A DNA stretch of 58,499 nucleotides from Deltaproteobacteria bacterium (GTDB taxonomy: Bacteria > Desulfobacterota > Desulfovibrionia > Desulfovibrionales > Desulfovibrionaceae): NCBI GenBank assembly GCA_031285295.1, contig JAITWK010000013.1:1-58499 (forward strand), given 5' to 3'. The notes beneath the pieces were generated by a model, which worked only from the letters and a program-made list of their open reading frames with translations, searched no databases and was not told where the DNA came from. The number at the start of each line of letters is the position of its first letter. Positions within the stretch are counted from its first letter, which is position 1. The translations under genes were made by a program, and so were the position numbers. Below, piece after piece: positions 39,095-48,122 of the stretch.

Positions 39095-40201
39095 ATGAGT
39101 TTGAGCATAGGCATTGTGGGTCTTCCCAATGTCGGTAAATCCACCCTGTTCAACGCCTTGACCAAGGCCCAGAACGCCGAGGCAGCCAACTACCCTTTTT
39201 GTACCATCGAACCGAACAAAGCCACGGTCAGCGTGCCTGATGCCCGGCTGGACAAGCTGGCCGAACTGGCCAAACCACAAAGGGTACTTCCGGCGACCGT
39301 TGATTTTATTGATATCGCCGGATTAGTGCGCGGAGCCAGCCAGGGCGAAGGCCTGGGCAACCAGTTTTTGGGCAATATCCGCGAATGCGCGGCCATTTTG
39401 CACGTTGTCCGCTGCTTTGTGGACGACAACGTCACGCATGTTGACGGCGGTGTTGATTCGCTCCGCGATGTGGAAACCATTGATACCGAATTGATTCTGG
39501 CCGACCTGCAAAGTGTGGAAAAGCGCCTTGAACGCACTCTCAAAATGGCTAAAGCTGATAAGGTAATGAAAGCCCTGGCCGACGACCTTACCGCCCTGAC
39601 CGAACACCTTAACCAGGGCAAAAGCGCGGCGGCTTTTGTGGGCAGCGATTCCGAAGCGTTTCGCAAATGCTTGCAGGAACTCAGTCTGCTTTCAGCCAAG
39701 CCGGTAATTTTTTGCGCCAACGTTGATGAAGAAACTTTAAGTTCCGGTAAAAGCAACGCGGCTCTGGATGCCCTGGCCGGTATCGCTGCCGGGCGCAAGG
39801 CTTCCATCGTGACCATCTGCGCCAAAATCGAAGAAGAATTGCAGGGTCTCTCCGCTGAAGAACAAAAAGAAATCCTTGATTCCTACAGCATAACCGAGCC
39901 TGGCCTGGATAAAATTATCCACACCGGTTACAGTACCCTGGGTCTCATCAGTTACTTCACTGTTGGCGAAAAAGAAGTGCGGGCCTGGACCATTACCAAG
40001 GGCTGGAAAGCGCCGCAGGCCGCCGGAGTAATTCACACCGATTTTGAAAAAGGCTTTATCCGGGCCGAAATAATAGCCTATGACGATTACGTCCGCCTGG
40101 AATCCGAAGCTGCGGCCAGATCCGCCGGTGTTCTGCGTACCGAAGGCCGGGAATACGTTTTCAAAGATGGCGATGTGACGCATTTTTTGTTTAACGTATA
40201 A
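39095..40201 (+). CDS. ychF: Ribosome-binding ATPase YchF (OLA1 family)
   Basis: 368 residues. P-loop GLPNVGKS (9-16), switch regions, the segment DIAGLVRGASQGEGLGNQF, the NKxD-equivalent NVDE that favours ATP over GTP, a coiled-coil insertion, and a C-terminal TGS domain (AWTITKGWKAPQAAGVIHTDFE). YchF binds ribosomes and is linked to redox stress responses. The ATG has CAGGAGCG upstream. Usually found next to pth; here pth is not adjacent. Confidence 0.97.
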   Translation: MSLSIGIVGLPNVGKSTLFNALTKAQNAEAANYPFCTIEPNKATVSVPDARLDKLAELAKPQRVLPATVDFIDIAGLVRGASQGEGLGNQFLGNIRECAAILHVVRCFVDDNVTHVDGGVDSLRDVETIDTELILADLQSVEKRLERTLKMAKADKVMKALADDLTALTEHLNQGKSAAAFVGSDSEAFRKCLQELSLLSAKPVIFCANVDEETLSSGKSNAALDALAGIAAGRKASIVTICAKIEEELQGLSAEEQKEILDSYSITEPGLDKIIHTGYSTLGLISYFTVGEKEVRAWTITKGWKAPQAAGVIHTDFEKGFIRAEIIAYDDYVRLESEAAARSAGVLRTEGREYVFKDGDVTHFLFNV

Positions 40202-40215
40202 ATTAAATGATTTTT

Positions 40216-40275
40216 CTGGGGAGGCTCTGCCTCCCCAGCCCCCTCCGGCAGGGGCATGATGCCCCTGCACCCCCA
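40216..40275 (-). repeat. GC-rich double palindrome, divergent family A
   Basis: Contains CTGGGGAGGC/GCCTCCCCAG and GCAGGGGCAT/ATGCCCCTGC in tandem. The architecture resembles family A in reverse orientation, but the GGTACAT core is missing. It fills the ychF-pgm gap. Confidence 0.55.
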
Positions 40276-40321
40276 TAATGAGAGAGGGCCAGGATAATAA
40301 ATAACATAGTACGGAGGCAGT

Positions 40322-41977
40322 ATGGCTATTAGTCCACTGGCCGGAAAAATCGCGCCGCGCGAATTGTTGCTGGATGTCGAGGCCCTGATTTCCGACTATT
40401 ACAGCAAAACTCCAAACCCGGCGGACCCGGCCCAGCAAGTGGCGTTTGGCACTTCCGGGCATCGCGGCACTTCCCGCAACGGATCTTTTACGGAAACGCA
40501 TATTCTGGCCGTCACCCAGGCGGTTTGCGAATATCGCAGCCGTAACGGCATCAAGGGGACGCTGTTCATGGGCATGGATACGCACGCCCTTTCGCAGTCG
40601 GCCCAGCGCACCGCCATTGAAGTACTGGCCGCCAACGAAGTACACACCCTGATTCACGCGGGCGGCAAAGTAACCCCCACTCCGGTGATATCTTTCAGCA
40701 TTCTCCGGTTCAACGCGGCAAAATCCGCAAGTTCTGCGGGGCTGGCTGACGGCATCGTCATTACGCCTTCGCACAACCCGCCCGAGGATGGCGGCTTCAA
40801 ATACAACCCGCCGCACGGCGGCCCGGCTGATACCGACATCACTGCCTGGATCGAAGCGCGGGCCAACGAGCTGATCCGTTCCGGACTCAAAGGTCTCAAG
40901 CGCCTGCCTTATGAGCGGGCAGTCAAAAGCGAGTATATCAAGGAATACGACTTTATCTCGCCTTACGTTGAAGAACTGGCCGAAGTGGTTGATATGCGGG
41001 CGATTGCGGCTTCCGGCCTCCGGCTTGGCGCGGACGCCCTGGGCGGCGCGGCTTCGCCCTTCTGGGCGCCGATTGCCGAAAAATACGGCTTGAATCTGGA
41101 TATCCTCAATGCGGTGAGTGATCCGCAATTTTCCTTTATGACTCTGGACCGGGACGGCAAAATCCGCATGGATTGCTCCTCGCCCTGGGCCATGGCCGGG
41201 CTTATCGGGCATAGCTCAAAGTACGATCTGGCCTTTGGCAACGACCCGGACGGAGACCGGCACGGCATTGTTGCCAAAAGCGGTTTAATGAACCCCAATC
41301 ACTATCTGGCAGCGGCAACCAATTACCTGTTCAGCCACCGCCAAGGTTGGGATACGCGGGCCGGTATTGGCAAAACAGTTGTCACCAGTGCCATGCTGGA
41401 CAAGGTGGCCGGGGCGCTGGGCCGCAACTTGTATGAGGTTCCGGTCGGCTTTAAGTGGTTTGTTAATCCGTTACTTGAAGGTTTTTGCGCTTTTGGATGC
41501 GAAGAAAGCGCTGGCGCTTCCTTTTTACGTATGAACGGCAAGCCCTGGAGCACAGATAAAGATGGCATCATTATGAATTTGCTGGCCGCTGAAATGTCTG
41601 CCATTACTGGTAAAACTCCAGACAAGCTTTATGCTGAACTGACGGATCGCTTTGGCGTTGCCTATTATGAGCGCCAGGACGCACCGGCTGACGCGACCCA
41701 GAAAAAAGCCCTGAAAAACCTTTCGCCCGAAGCGGTTAAAGCCGCAAGTCTGGCTGGTGATCCGATTAGTCAGGTGCTGACCAAAGCTCCGGGCAATGAT
41801 GCGGCCATCGGCGGCCTTAAAGTCGCCACGAAAAATGGCTGGTTCGCGGCCCGTCCCTCTGGCACCGAGGATATCTACAAGATTTACACCGAAAGCCTGA
41901 TCAGCCAGGAGCATCTGGAGCGTCTGATGCAAGAGGCGAGAGAACTGGTTAGCCAGGCTTTTGCAAAAGTTTGCTAA
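40322..41977 (+). CDS. pgm: Phosphoglucomutase (alpha-D-glucose-phosphate specific)
   Basis: Interconverts glucose 1- and 6-phosphate. 551 residues, phosphoserine in TSGHRGTS (about 44-51), metal loop DPDGDRHG (about 312-319), sugar-binding CEESAGASF (about 393-401), and phosphate-binding RPSGTEDIYKIY near the C-terminus. ACGGAGGCAGT lies before the ATG. It feeds glycogen, trehalose or surface-polysaccharide synthesis. A GC-rich repeat lies upstream; no other sugar genes adjoin. Confidence 0.96.
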   Translation: MAISPLAGKIAPRELLLDVEALISDYYSKTPNPADPAQQVAFGTSGHRGTSRNGSFTETHILAVTQAVCEYRSRNGIKGTLFMGMDTHALSQSAQRTAIEVLAANEVHTLIHAGGKVTPTPVISFSILRFNAAKSASSAGLADGIVITPSHNPPEDGGFKYNPPHGGPADTDITAWIEARANELIRSGLKGLKRLPYERAVKSEYIKEYDFISPYVEELAEVVDMRAIAASGLRLGADALGGAASPFWAPIAEKYGLNLDILNAVSDPQFSFMTLDRDGKIRMDCSSPWAMAGLIGHSSKYDLAFGNDPDGDRHGIVAKSGLMNPNHYLAAATNYLFSHRQGWDTRAGIGKTVVTSAMLDKVAGALGRNLYEVPVGFKWFVNPLLEGFCAFGCEESAGASFLRMNGKPWSTDKDGIIMNLLAAEMSAITGKTPDKLYAELTDRFGVAYYERQDAPADATQKKALKNLSPEAVKAASLAGDPISQVLTKAPGNDAAIGGLKVATKNGWFAARPSGTEDIYKIYTESLISQEHLERLMQEARELVSQAFAKVC

Positions 41978-42042
41978 GTTGGAACAAAAATAATTTAATT
42001 ACAACATAGTATGTAATTATAACCTGACAAAAGGAGAACAAT

Positions 42043-42411
42043 ATGAACATTCCCGCAGATCTCAAGTATTGTGAAACTCACGAATGGGTACGCATGGAAG
42101 GCGAAACAGCCGTAATCGGCATTACCGATTTCGCTCAGGATCAATTGGGTGACGTAACTTTTGTGGAACTTCCCGCTGTTGGCGCAACACTGATCGAGGG
42201 TTCGGAAATGGGCTCTGTGGAATCGGTAAAAGCGGCCAGCGATCTGTTCGCCCCGGTATCCGGCAAAGTGCTTGAGGTCAATCCGGCGCTGGAATCCTCG
42301 CCCGAACTTTTGAACAGCGATCCTTATGGCCAGGGCTGGATGCTCAAGGTACAGCTTACTGCCAAGCCGGCCACGCTGATCACGGCCGAAGAATACCAGA
42401 AGCTGCTCTAA
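42043..42411 (+). CDS. gcvH: Glycine cleavage system H protein
   Basis: 122 residues. The lipoyl-lysine is K63 in [13 protein letters not shown], with the usual flanks [10 protein letters not shown] and GDVTFVELP. It shuttles the aminomethyl group between the P, T and L proteins of the glycine cleavage complex. AAAGGAGAACAAT precedes the ATG. It heads the gcvH-gcvPA-gcvPB-lpd run, separated from gcvPA by a family B repeat of 127 bp. The 65-bp upstream gap is too short for a tandem glycine riboswitch, and none was recognised. Confidence 0.97.
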   Translation: MNIPADLKYCETHEWVRMEGETAVIGITDFAQDQLGDVTFVELPAVGATLIEGSEMGSVESVKAASDLFAPVSGKVLEVNPALESSPELLNSDPYGQGWMLKVQLTAKPATLITAEEYQKLL

Positions 42412-42538
42412 GCACGAGCGTCTTTTTGCCTCTGGCTGCGTCAGATTTCGTTTTTGCCTCCTGTCGAGTACGAGAATAGTACACTCCCGTCGGCAAAAAC
42501 TCATCTTCCTTGCCAGAGAACAAAAACCCATCTCGTGC
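42412..42538 (+). repeat. MITE-like repeat family B, copy 4 (different ends)
   Basis: The inner sequence matches copy 1 (CTGCGTCAGAT, TTTTTGCCTCCTGTCGAGTA, TCATCTTCCTTGCC), but the outer arms are GCACGAG/CTCGTGC. These arms, with the flanks CGTCTTT and CCAT, are those of the short family C hairpins. It directly follows the gcvH stop within an apparent operon. Confidence 0.8.
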
Positions 42539-42580
42539 CAATATGCCCGCACTGTTTATAAGAAAGGATAATACGGAAAA

Positions 42581-43921
42581 ATGCCATATATACCGCATAA
42601 TGATGAAGAAACCAGTGAAATGCTCAAAGTTGTGGGCGTTAAAAGTCTGGACGACCTTTTTGCCTATATTCCCAAGGAAATGCGGCCCAAAAGTTTTGAT
42701 CTGCCGTCTGGTCTTACGGAATACGAAACCGCAACCCGCCTGGCTGGTCTGGCCGCCAGCAATTGCCTGCCCGGAGCGAGTTTTGCCGGAGCGGGCTTTT
42801 ATGATCATGTAATTCCGGCGGCGGTAGATGCCCTTACTTCGCGTGGCGAATTCCTCACCGCCTACACTCCCTATCAGGCCGAAGCGGCTCAGGGAACCTT
42901 GCAGGCCATTTTTGAATATCAGACCATTGTTTGCCGCCTGCTGGACATGGATATTGCCAACGCCTCGGTTTATGACGGCGGCAGCGCGGTTTTTGAAGCG
43001 GCCATGATGGCCGTGCGCGCCACCCGGCGCAACCGGTTGTTGGTTGATGCCGCGCTGAACCCGCTTTATCGCAAGATGCTCTTTACCCTTACCGCCAATC
43101 TCGAACTGGAAATCCAGATAATCGAACAGCAAAATGGATTGACGGACAAGGCAAAGCTGCTTGCGGAGCTTGACGCCAATGGCGACAAAATTGCAGCAGT
43201 GGTCCTGCAAAACCCCACCTTCTTCGGCAATGTGCAGGATTACAGCGATGTATTCGCCAAGGCCAAATCCAAAGGCGCTCTTTCCATACTTTCCGTATAT
43301 CCGGTCATGCAGGCGATACTTAAGACGCCGCGCGAAATGGGGGCAGATATTGCCGTGGCCGATGGGCAGTCCCTTGGCCAGCCGCTCAACTTTGGCGGCC
43401 CTTACCTGGGCATGATGGCCTGCACCAAAGAATTGGTCAGGCAGATACCGGGCCGCATTGTCGGACGTACCAACGATCTGGAAGGCAAAACCGGCTATGT
43501 GCTCACCCTGCAAGCCAGAGAACAGCATATCAGAAGGGCCAAAGCCACTTCCAACATCTGCTCCAATCAGGCGCTTTGCGCCCTGCGCGCTTTGGCGCAC
43601 CTTTGCCTGCTTGGGCCGAAAGGCCTTACTGCGGCGGCGGAGCGCAGCCTGGAACTGGCCCATTTTGCGGCCAAAAGAATATGCTCTCTGCCCGGCGTAA
43701 GCCTGCTTAATCAGGCACCTTTTGGCAACGAATTTGCCGTACGCTTGCCAAAACAGGCAACGCAAGTAGTGGCCTCCGCTCTGGAACAGGGCATCCTGCC
43801 CGGTGTTCCGCTCGGACGCTGGTATCCGGATATGGATTCTGTCCTCCTGATCGCCTGCACGGAAAAGAATAGCGAAGAACAAATTGACGCCCTGGTTCAG
43901 GTCTTAGGAGAATCCATATGA
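42581..43921 (+). CDS. gcvPA: Glycine dehydrogenase (decarboxylating) subunit 1
   Basis: 446 residues, the N-terminal half-type subunit of the P protein in organisms with a split enzyme. Family pattern: MPYIPHNDEETSEML at the start, LAASNCLPGASFAGAGFYDH, YTPYQAEAAQGTLQAIFEYQ, and ATSNICSNQALCALRA. With GcvPB it decarboxylates glycine and loads GcvH. It overlaps gcvPB by four bases (ATGA). Confidence 0.97.
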   Translation: MPYIPHNDEETSEMLKVVGVKSLDDLFAYIPKEMRPKSFDLPSGLTEYETATRLAGLAASNCLPGASFAGAGFYDHVIPAAVDALTSRGEFLTAYTPYQAEAAQGTLQAIFEYQTIVCRLLDMDIANASVYDGGSAVFEAAMMAVRATRRNRLLVDAALNPLYRKMLFTLTANLELEIQIIEQQNGLTDKAKLLAELDANGDKIAAVVLQNPTFFGNVQDYSDVFAKAKSKGALSILSVYPVMQAILKTPREMGADIAVADGQSLGQPLNFGGPYLGMMACTKELVRQIPGRIVGRTNDLEGKTGYVLTLQAREQHIRRAKATSNICSNQALCALRALAHLCLLGPKGLTAAAERSLELAHFAAKRICSLPGVSLLNQAPFGNEFAVRLPKQATQVVASALEQGILPGVPLGRWYPDMDSVLLIACTEKNSEEQIDALVQVLGESI

Positions 43922-45393
43922 AAACCGTATTTGCCCAGTCGAGACCGAACAGACAGGGGGTTATGCCCGCCAGACCCGCATCTTCAAAGTTTTCCGGCGT
44001 AACCGCCGCCATGTTCCTGCCCGAGGAGCTTTTGCGTAAAACGCCGCCCGCTCTGCCCCAGCTTGCCGAGCTTGACGTGGTGCGCCACTTTACCGGGCTT
44101 TCCAGGCTGAACTACAGCGTTGACGGCAACTTTTACCCGCTCGGCTCCTGCACCATGAAGTACAACCCCAAGTTCGCCGAAGTGGCGGCCGCCCTGCCCG
44201 GCTTTACCGCCGCGCATCCGCTGCTGGCCCAGTTGCCGGGCGGCGAGGATATGGTCCAGGGCAGCCTGGAAGTGATTTGGGAAACGGAAAAACTGCTCTG
44301 TGAACTGAACGGCATGGATGCCTTTACCTTGCAGCCCATGGCCGGCGCTCAGGGCGAACTCACCGGTGCTCTGCTCATAGCCGCCTATCACAAGGCCAAA
44401 AACAACAAAAAGACCAAGATCATCTGCCCGGATTCCGCGCACGGCACCAACCCGGCCAGCGCGGCTCTGGCTGGTTACGAGGTGATCAACCTCAAGTCGC
44501 GCGACGATGGCCTGGTGGACCCCGATGCCCTGGCGGAACTGCTGGACGATGAAGTGGCCGCTTTGATGATGACCTGCCCCAACACCCTGGGGCTGTTTGA
44601 AAAGCATTTACCCGCCCTGGTGCAAAAACTGCGTGCGGTGGATGCCCTGCTTTACTACGACGGAGCCAACCTGAACGCGATTATGGGCCGGATGCGCGTG
44701 GGTGATGTTGGTTTTGACGTGGTACACCTTAACCTGCACAAAACCATGTCCACCCCGCACGGCGGCGGTGGCCCAGGCTCCGGCCCGGTTGGTGTTTCCG
44801 CGCGTCTGACGCCGTTTTTGCCTGGCCCCCGCGTTGTCAAAAATACCGGATCAGCAGACAGTACTTTTGCGCTGAACTACGATTTGCCCCAGTCCATCGG
44901 ACAGGTTACTCCCTTCTATGGCCACTTCGGGGTTTATATCAAAGCCCTGGCCTATTTGCTGCGCCTTGGCGGCGAAGGACTTTCCCGCGCCTCCGATTAC
45001 GCGGTGCTGAACGCCAACTACATGCGCAAGCGTCTGGAAAATCATCTGGCAGTACCTTATTCCGATCTGTGCATGCACGAATTCGCGGCTTCGGCCACTG
45101 CCTACGAAGCCTCCGGCGTAAGAGCCCTGGATATTGCCAAAGCCTTGCTGGATAAAGGCTACCACGCACCCACGATCTATTTCCCGCTCATTGTCAAAGA
45201 ATGCCTGATGTTCGAGCCTACCGAGACCGAAAGCAAGGAAACCCTGGATCGTTTTTGTGACGATCTACTGAACATTCTTGAACAGGCGCGGAAAGATCCG
45301 GACGCCCTCCATGCCGCGCCGGTAAGTTTGCCGGTGCGCCGCCTGGACGAAACCCGGGCCGCCCGCGAAATGGTGCTTAGTGATGAACTATGA
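43918..45393 (+). CDS. gcvPB: Glycine dehydrogenase (decarboxylating) subunit 2
   Basis: 491 residues. The PLP lysine is K275 in HLNLHKTMSTPHGGGGPG. Other conserved segments: LGSCTMKYNPK, QPMAGAQGELTG, DSAHGTNPASAA, and MTCPNTLGLFE. It is the PLP-bearing partner of GcvPA. The downstream lpd start lies within its last 11 bases, so expression is tightly linked. Confidence 0.97.
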   Translation: MKTVFAQSRPNRQGVMPARPASSKFSGVTAAMFLPEELLRKTPPALPQLAELDVVRHFTGLSRLNYSVDGNFYPLGSCTMKYNPKFAEVAAALPGFTAAHPLLAQLPGGEDMVQGSLEVIWETEKLLCELNGMDAFTLQPMAGAQGELTGALLIAAYHKAKNNKKTKIICPDSAHGTNPASAALAGYEVINLKSRDDGLVDPDALAELLDDEVAALMMTCPNTLGLFEKHLPALVQKLRAVDALLYYDGANLNAIMGRMRVGDVGFDVVHLNLHKTMSTPHGGGGPGSGPVGVSARLTPFLPGPRVVKNTGSADSTFALNYDLPQSIGQVTPFYGHFGVYIKALAYLLRLGGEGLSRASDYAVLNANYMRKRLENHLAVPYSDLCMHEFAASATAYEASGVRALDIAKALLDKGYHAPTIYFPLIVKECLMFEPTETESKETLDRFCDDLLNILEQARKDPDALHAAPVSLPVRRLDETRAAREMVLSDEL

Positions 45394-46750
45394 TCTGGTG
45401 GTAATCGGTTCCGGCCCCGGCGGCGTTCAGGCCGCCTTTGCGGCCAGAGAGCAGGGACTTGGCGTGCTGCTTGTGGAATCATGCTTTTTGGGCGGCACCT
45501 GTGTTAACGTAGGCTGCATACCAACCAAGTTTTTGCTTGGCGGCACAGCCACAAAATCCATGCTGGACGCGCAAAAAAAGCTGCGCTGCCTGAAAGGCGA
45601 AGTGGAATACGATCTACCGGCCATTCAGGAGCGCAAGGATCGTTACATCAAAGCCTTGCGCGGTGCGCTGGAAAAACGCCTGACCGCAGCCGGAGTGGAA
45701 ATTCTGCCTGGGCGAGCTTCTTTCAGCGCTCCGAACAGCCTCAGCGTCAAAGCCAAAGAGGGGCCGGTCCGCGATATCACCTTTAAGCATTGCGTAATCG
45801 CTGTTGGTTCAAAACCGGCTGTCTACCCCGGCCTTGAACCGGATGGCGCACATGTGCTTTCTTCTTCCGGCCTGCTTAACCTGAACGCCGCGCCGGAAAG
45901 CCTGATTATTGTTGGCGGAGGCGTTATCGGCCTGGAATTGGGTGATTTTTATGCCAGCCTGGGCAGCAGGATTACTCTGGTTGAAGTCATGGATCGCATT
46001 GCGCTTTCAGAAGATGCTGAAGTCAGCGCGGCCATGAGCAAACAGCTTACGCGCGAAGGATGGAAAATATACACCGGGCGCAAGGTTACCCAGGTAAACT
46101 CCGATAACGGTGAAGCCGTGCTGCGTTTTGAAGACGGCGAAGAACTGCGTGCCGCCAAGGCCATGATCGCCGTTGGCAGGCATCCGGCTACGGATAGCCT
46201 CAAGCTTGAGGCCGCCGGCATCAAAACAGCTGGCCCCGGCTGGGTGCAAACCGATGATTATCTGCTGGCCGCGCCGAATGTTTACGCGGTTGGCGATTGC
46301 AACCGCCGCGCACTCCTGGCCCATGCGGCGGAGCATCAGGCGGACTATGTTATCAGGCATCTGCTCGGAAAGGAAAAGGCAGCCTATGATTCCGGGCCAA
46401 TGCCTTCCTGTATTTACGGCAGCAACGAAGTGATGCATGTCGGACCGCACGCGCAGGATTTGGCGGCAAAATACAAGCCGCTCGGCAAAAGCGTGGCTGT
46501 AAGCTACAGTAACTTGATCTCCAACACGATAGCGCAAAGTTATGGAGCTACTCAAGGCTGGGTCAAAGTGACCTGGGTGGATGGCGAAGTGCATTCCGTG
46601 GCCGCCTGGGGACACGGAGCATCGCGCTTTCTGGCGGCTTCAACAATTATGGTACAGCAGCGCTGGGCCGCGAATCAAATCATCTTCGCGCACCCGACCC
46701 TGGATGAATCGCTAAAAAGCGCCCTGCTGGCTCCAAAAGAAGTTTTATAG
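45383..46750 (+). CDS. lpdA: Dihydrolipoamide dehydrogenase
   Basis: 455 residues; FAD/NAD disulfide oxidoreductase that reoxidises the H-protein lipoyl group. FAD motif VIGSGPGGVQAAFAA (about 5-20), redox pair GGTCVNVGCIPTK, NAD motif IVGGGVIGLELG, NVYAVGDCN, and the C-terminal interface FAHPTLDE with catalytic His-Glu. ATG 45383 is used; it overlaps gcvPB by 11 bases. Position in the gcv run indicates service to glycine cleavage, though it may also serve other 2-oxoacid complexes. Confidence 0.95.
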   Translation: MNYDLVVIGSGPGGVQAAFAAREQGLGVLLVESCFLGGTCVNVGCIPTKFLLGGTATKSMLDAQKKLRCLKGEVEYDLPAIQERKDRYIKALRGALEKRLTAAGVEILPGRASFSAPNSLSVKAKEGPVRDITFKHCVIAVGSKPAVYPGLEPDGAHVLSSSGLLNLNAAPESLIIVGGGVIGLELGDFYASLGSRITLVEVMDRIALSEDAEVSAAMSKQLTREGWKIYTGRKVTQVNSDNGEAVLRFEDGEELRAAKAMIAVGRHPATDSLKLEAAGIKTAGPGWVQTDDYLLAAPNVYAVGDCNRRALLAHAAEHQADYVIRHLLGKEKAAYDSGPMPSCIYGSNEVMHVGPHAQDLAAKYKPLGKSVAVSYSNLISNTIAQSYGATQGWVKVTWVDGEVHSVAAWGHGASRFLAASTIMVQQRWAANQIIFAHPTLDESLKSALLAPKEVL

Positions 46751-46958
46751 CATGCAAATGCATAGAACAAATTGATATTAAAAACATAGGTGCATTGCTT
46801 GCAAAGCAAAAAAGTTCCAGCGAAAGTCATGCATTATTTAGGCATGATACAACTTATAATCTGAAAACCTTTTACTTTGTATCTGAGTTTAGGTATTCTT
46901 CAACACACGCTTTAACGTCAATTTTTTAACTCACCTTCCTGAATGGAGGCAAAACGCA
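46751..46958 (+). promoter_or_regulatory. Probable promoter region of the VWA-OmpA gene
   Basis: A 208-bp AT-rich gap with a perfect TATAAT at 46855-46860 but no good -35. Upstream lie several ATGCA-type palindromes (GCATGCAAATGCAT at 46750, TTGCTTGCAAAGCAA at 46796) that could be binding sites. No terminator was identified after lpd. Confidence 0.35.
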
Positions 46959-47972
46959 ATGAAAAAGATTACCAGTGCTCTGCTTGTTTCGCTGCTTTCC
47001 CTGTGCCTGGTCGGCACAGCTTTTGCGGCGGCCCCGGCCTCGAAAATCAAAAGCTTTGATTTTCTGGTTGACTACTCAATGTCCATGGGCTGGAACTATG
47101 TGAAAACCGGCCAGGACAGAATCATCCTTGCTCAGGATCTGCTTGACAAAATCAACGACAGAATCCCCAGCCAGAACTATCAGTCCGGCCTGCATCTCTT
47201 TGCTACCGCCACTACCGTTATGGACTTTGCCGCATACAGCCGCGAAGCCATGAAGGGCGAAATTGGCAATCTGGCCGGCAACTACCAGAAGGATCGCAGC
47301 CGCCTCTCCGCCGGCAGCGGCCTGGATACCTTTGAAAACGATTACAGCGGCATGGATCGCCCGGGTGCCGTCATTCTCGTGACCGACGGCGACTACGGCA
47401 TGGGCCCGGATTCCGTGGCTTCAGCCGAAGTGTTCTACCAGGAACAGCCGAACATGTGCCTGCACATCATCTCCCTGGCCAACACGCCCGAACAGCAGGC
47501 TATTCTTGACGGCATGGCCGCCCTGAATCCCTGCACCGTTGCTGTTAAGGCCGAAGATCTGCTGGCCAGCGACGCCGCTATCGACGACTTTGTCACCCGC
47601 GTCTGGGGCGGCGAAAATGTGGAATACAGAACCGTTGTCATGAGCGCCAATGATGTGCATTTCGCTTTTGACTCCGCCGCGCTCCATGAAAGCCAGGTGA
47701 AGGTTGCGGACACCGTGCTCGCCGACCTGCGCAATGATTCGGCCATGAAGGTGCGTATTGACGGTTACACCTGTAACACCGGCGCTCCCGAATATAACGT
47801 GGGCCTCTCCCAGCGCCGCGCTGACGCCCTCAGGAACTATCTTGTTGATAACGGCATTGATGCCTCCCGCATCACCACCGCCGGTCATGGCGACGCCGAT
47901 CCCGTTGGCGACAACAGCACCCTGAACGGTCGCAAGATGAACAGAAGGGTTGAATTCCACTTCTTCAAGTAG
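46959..47972 (+). CDS. VWA-like domain protein with OmpA C-terminus
   Basis: 337 residues with a clear signal peptide (LLVSLLSLCLVGTAFA|A). A von Willebrand A-type domain (about 30-220) follows, with a MIDAS-like DYSMS, and VILVTDGDYG. An OmpA-like peptidoglycan-binding domain (about 228-337: FAFDSAALHE, IDGYTCNTGAPEYN, LSQRRADALRNYL, GRKMNRRVEF) ends the protein. It is periplasmic or outer-membrane-associated, tethering a metal-dependent adhesion-type domain to the cell wall. TGGAGGC precedes the ATG. It is a monocistronic gene with strong terminator; such highly regular codon use suggests good expression (inference). Confidence 0.92.
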   Translation: MKKITSALLVSLLSLCLVGTAFAAAPASKIKSFDFLVDYSMSMGWNYVKTGQDRIILAQDLLDKINDRIPSQNYQSGLHLFATATTVMDFAAYSREAMKGEIGNLAGNYQKDRSRLSAGSGLDTFENDYSGMDRPGAVILVTDGDYGMGPDSVASAEVFYQEQPNMCLHIISLANTPEQQAILDGMAALNPCTVAVKAEDLLASDAAIDDFVTRVWGGENVEYRTVVMSANDVHFAFDSAALHESQVKVADTVLADLRNDSAMKVRIDGYTCNTGAPEYNVGLSQRRADALRNYLVDNGIDASRITTAGHGDADPVGDNSTLNGRKMNRRVEFHFFK

Positions 47973-48024
47973 TTCACAGCGTTAAAAATTCCGCTTTATA
48001 TTAAACGGAATAGCGATTAATCTG

Positions 48025-48060
48025 AAACGGCCCGTGATTGTTCACGGGCCGTTTCTTTTA
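48025..48060 (+). terminator. Rho-independent terminator
   Basis: A 13-base stem AAACGGCCCGTGA/TCACGGGCCGTTT with a four-base loop and TCTTTTA. It closes the VWA-OmpA gene. Confidence 0.9.
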
Positions 48061-48122
48061 AACTAAAAATTCATCTCGTGACAACGCTGTTTAGAATCAT
48101 TAATTAATGTAAGGATGTTTTT

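Noticed and set aside
41978..42042. Glycine riboswitch before gcvH
   Set aside because: The gap is 65 bp, too short for a tandem glycine aptamer, and no conserved core was seen.
42380..43882. 500-codon minus-strand open frame opposite gcvPA
   Set aside because: It lies opposite a clear family member in a codon-phase that avoids stops by composition. Its translation has no domain and includes the repeat. The same applies to the 491-codon frame at 39737..41212 and the 254-codon frame at 293..1057.
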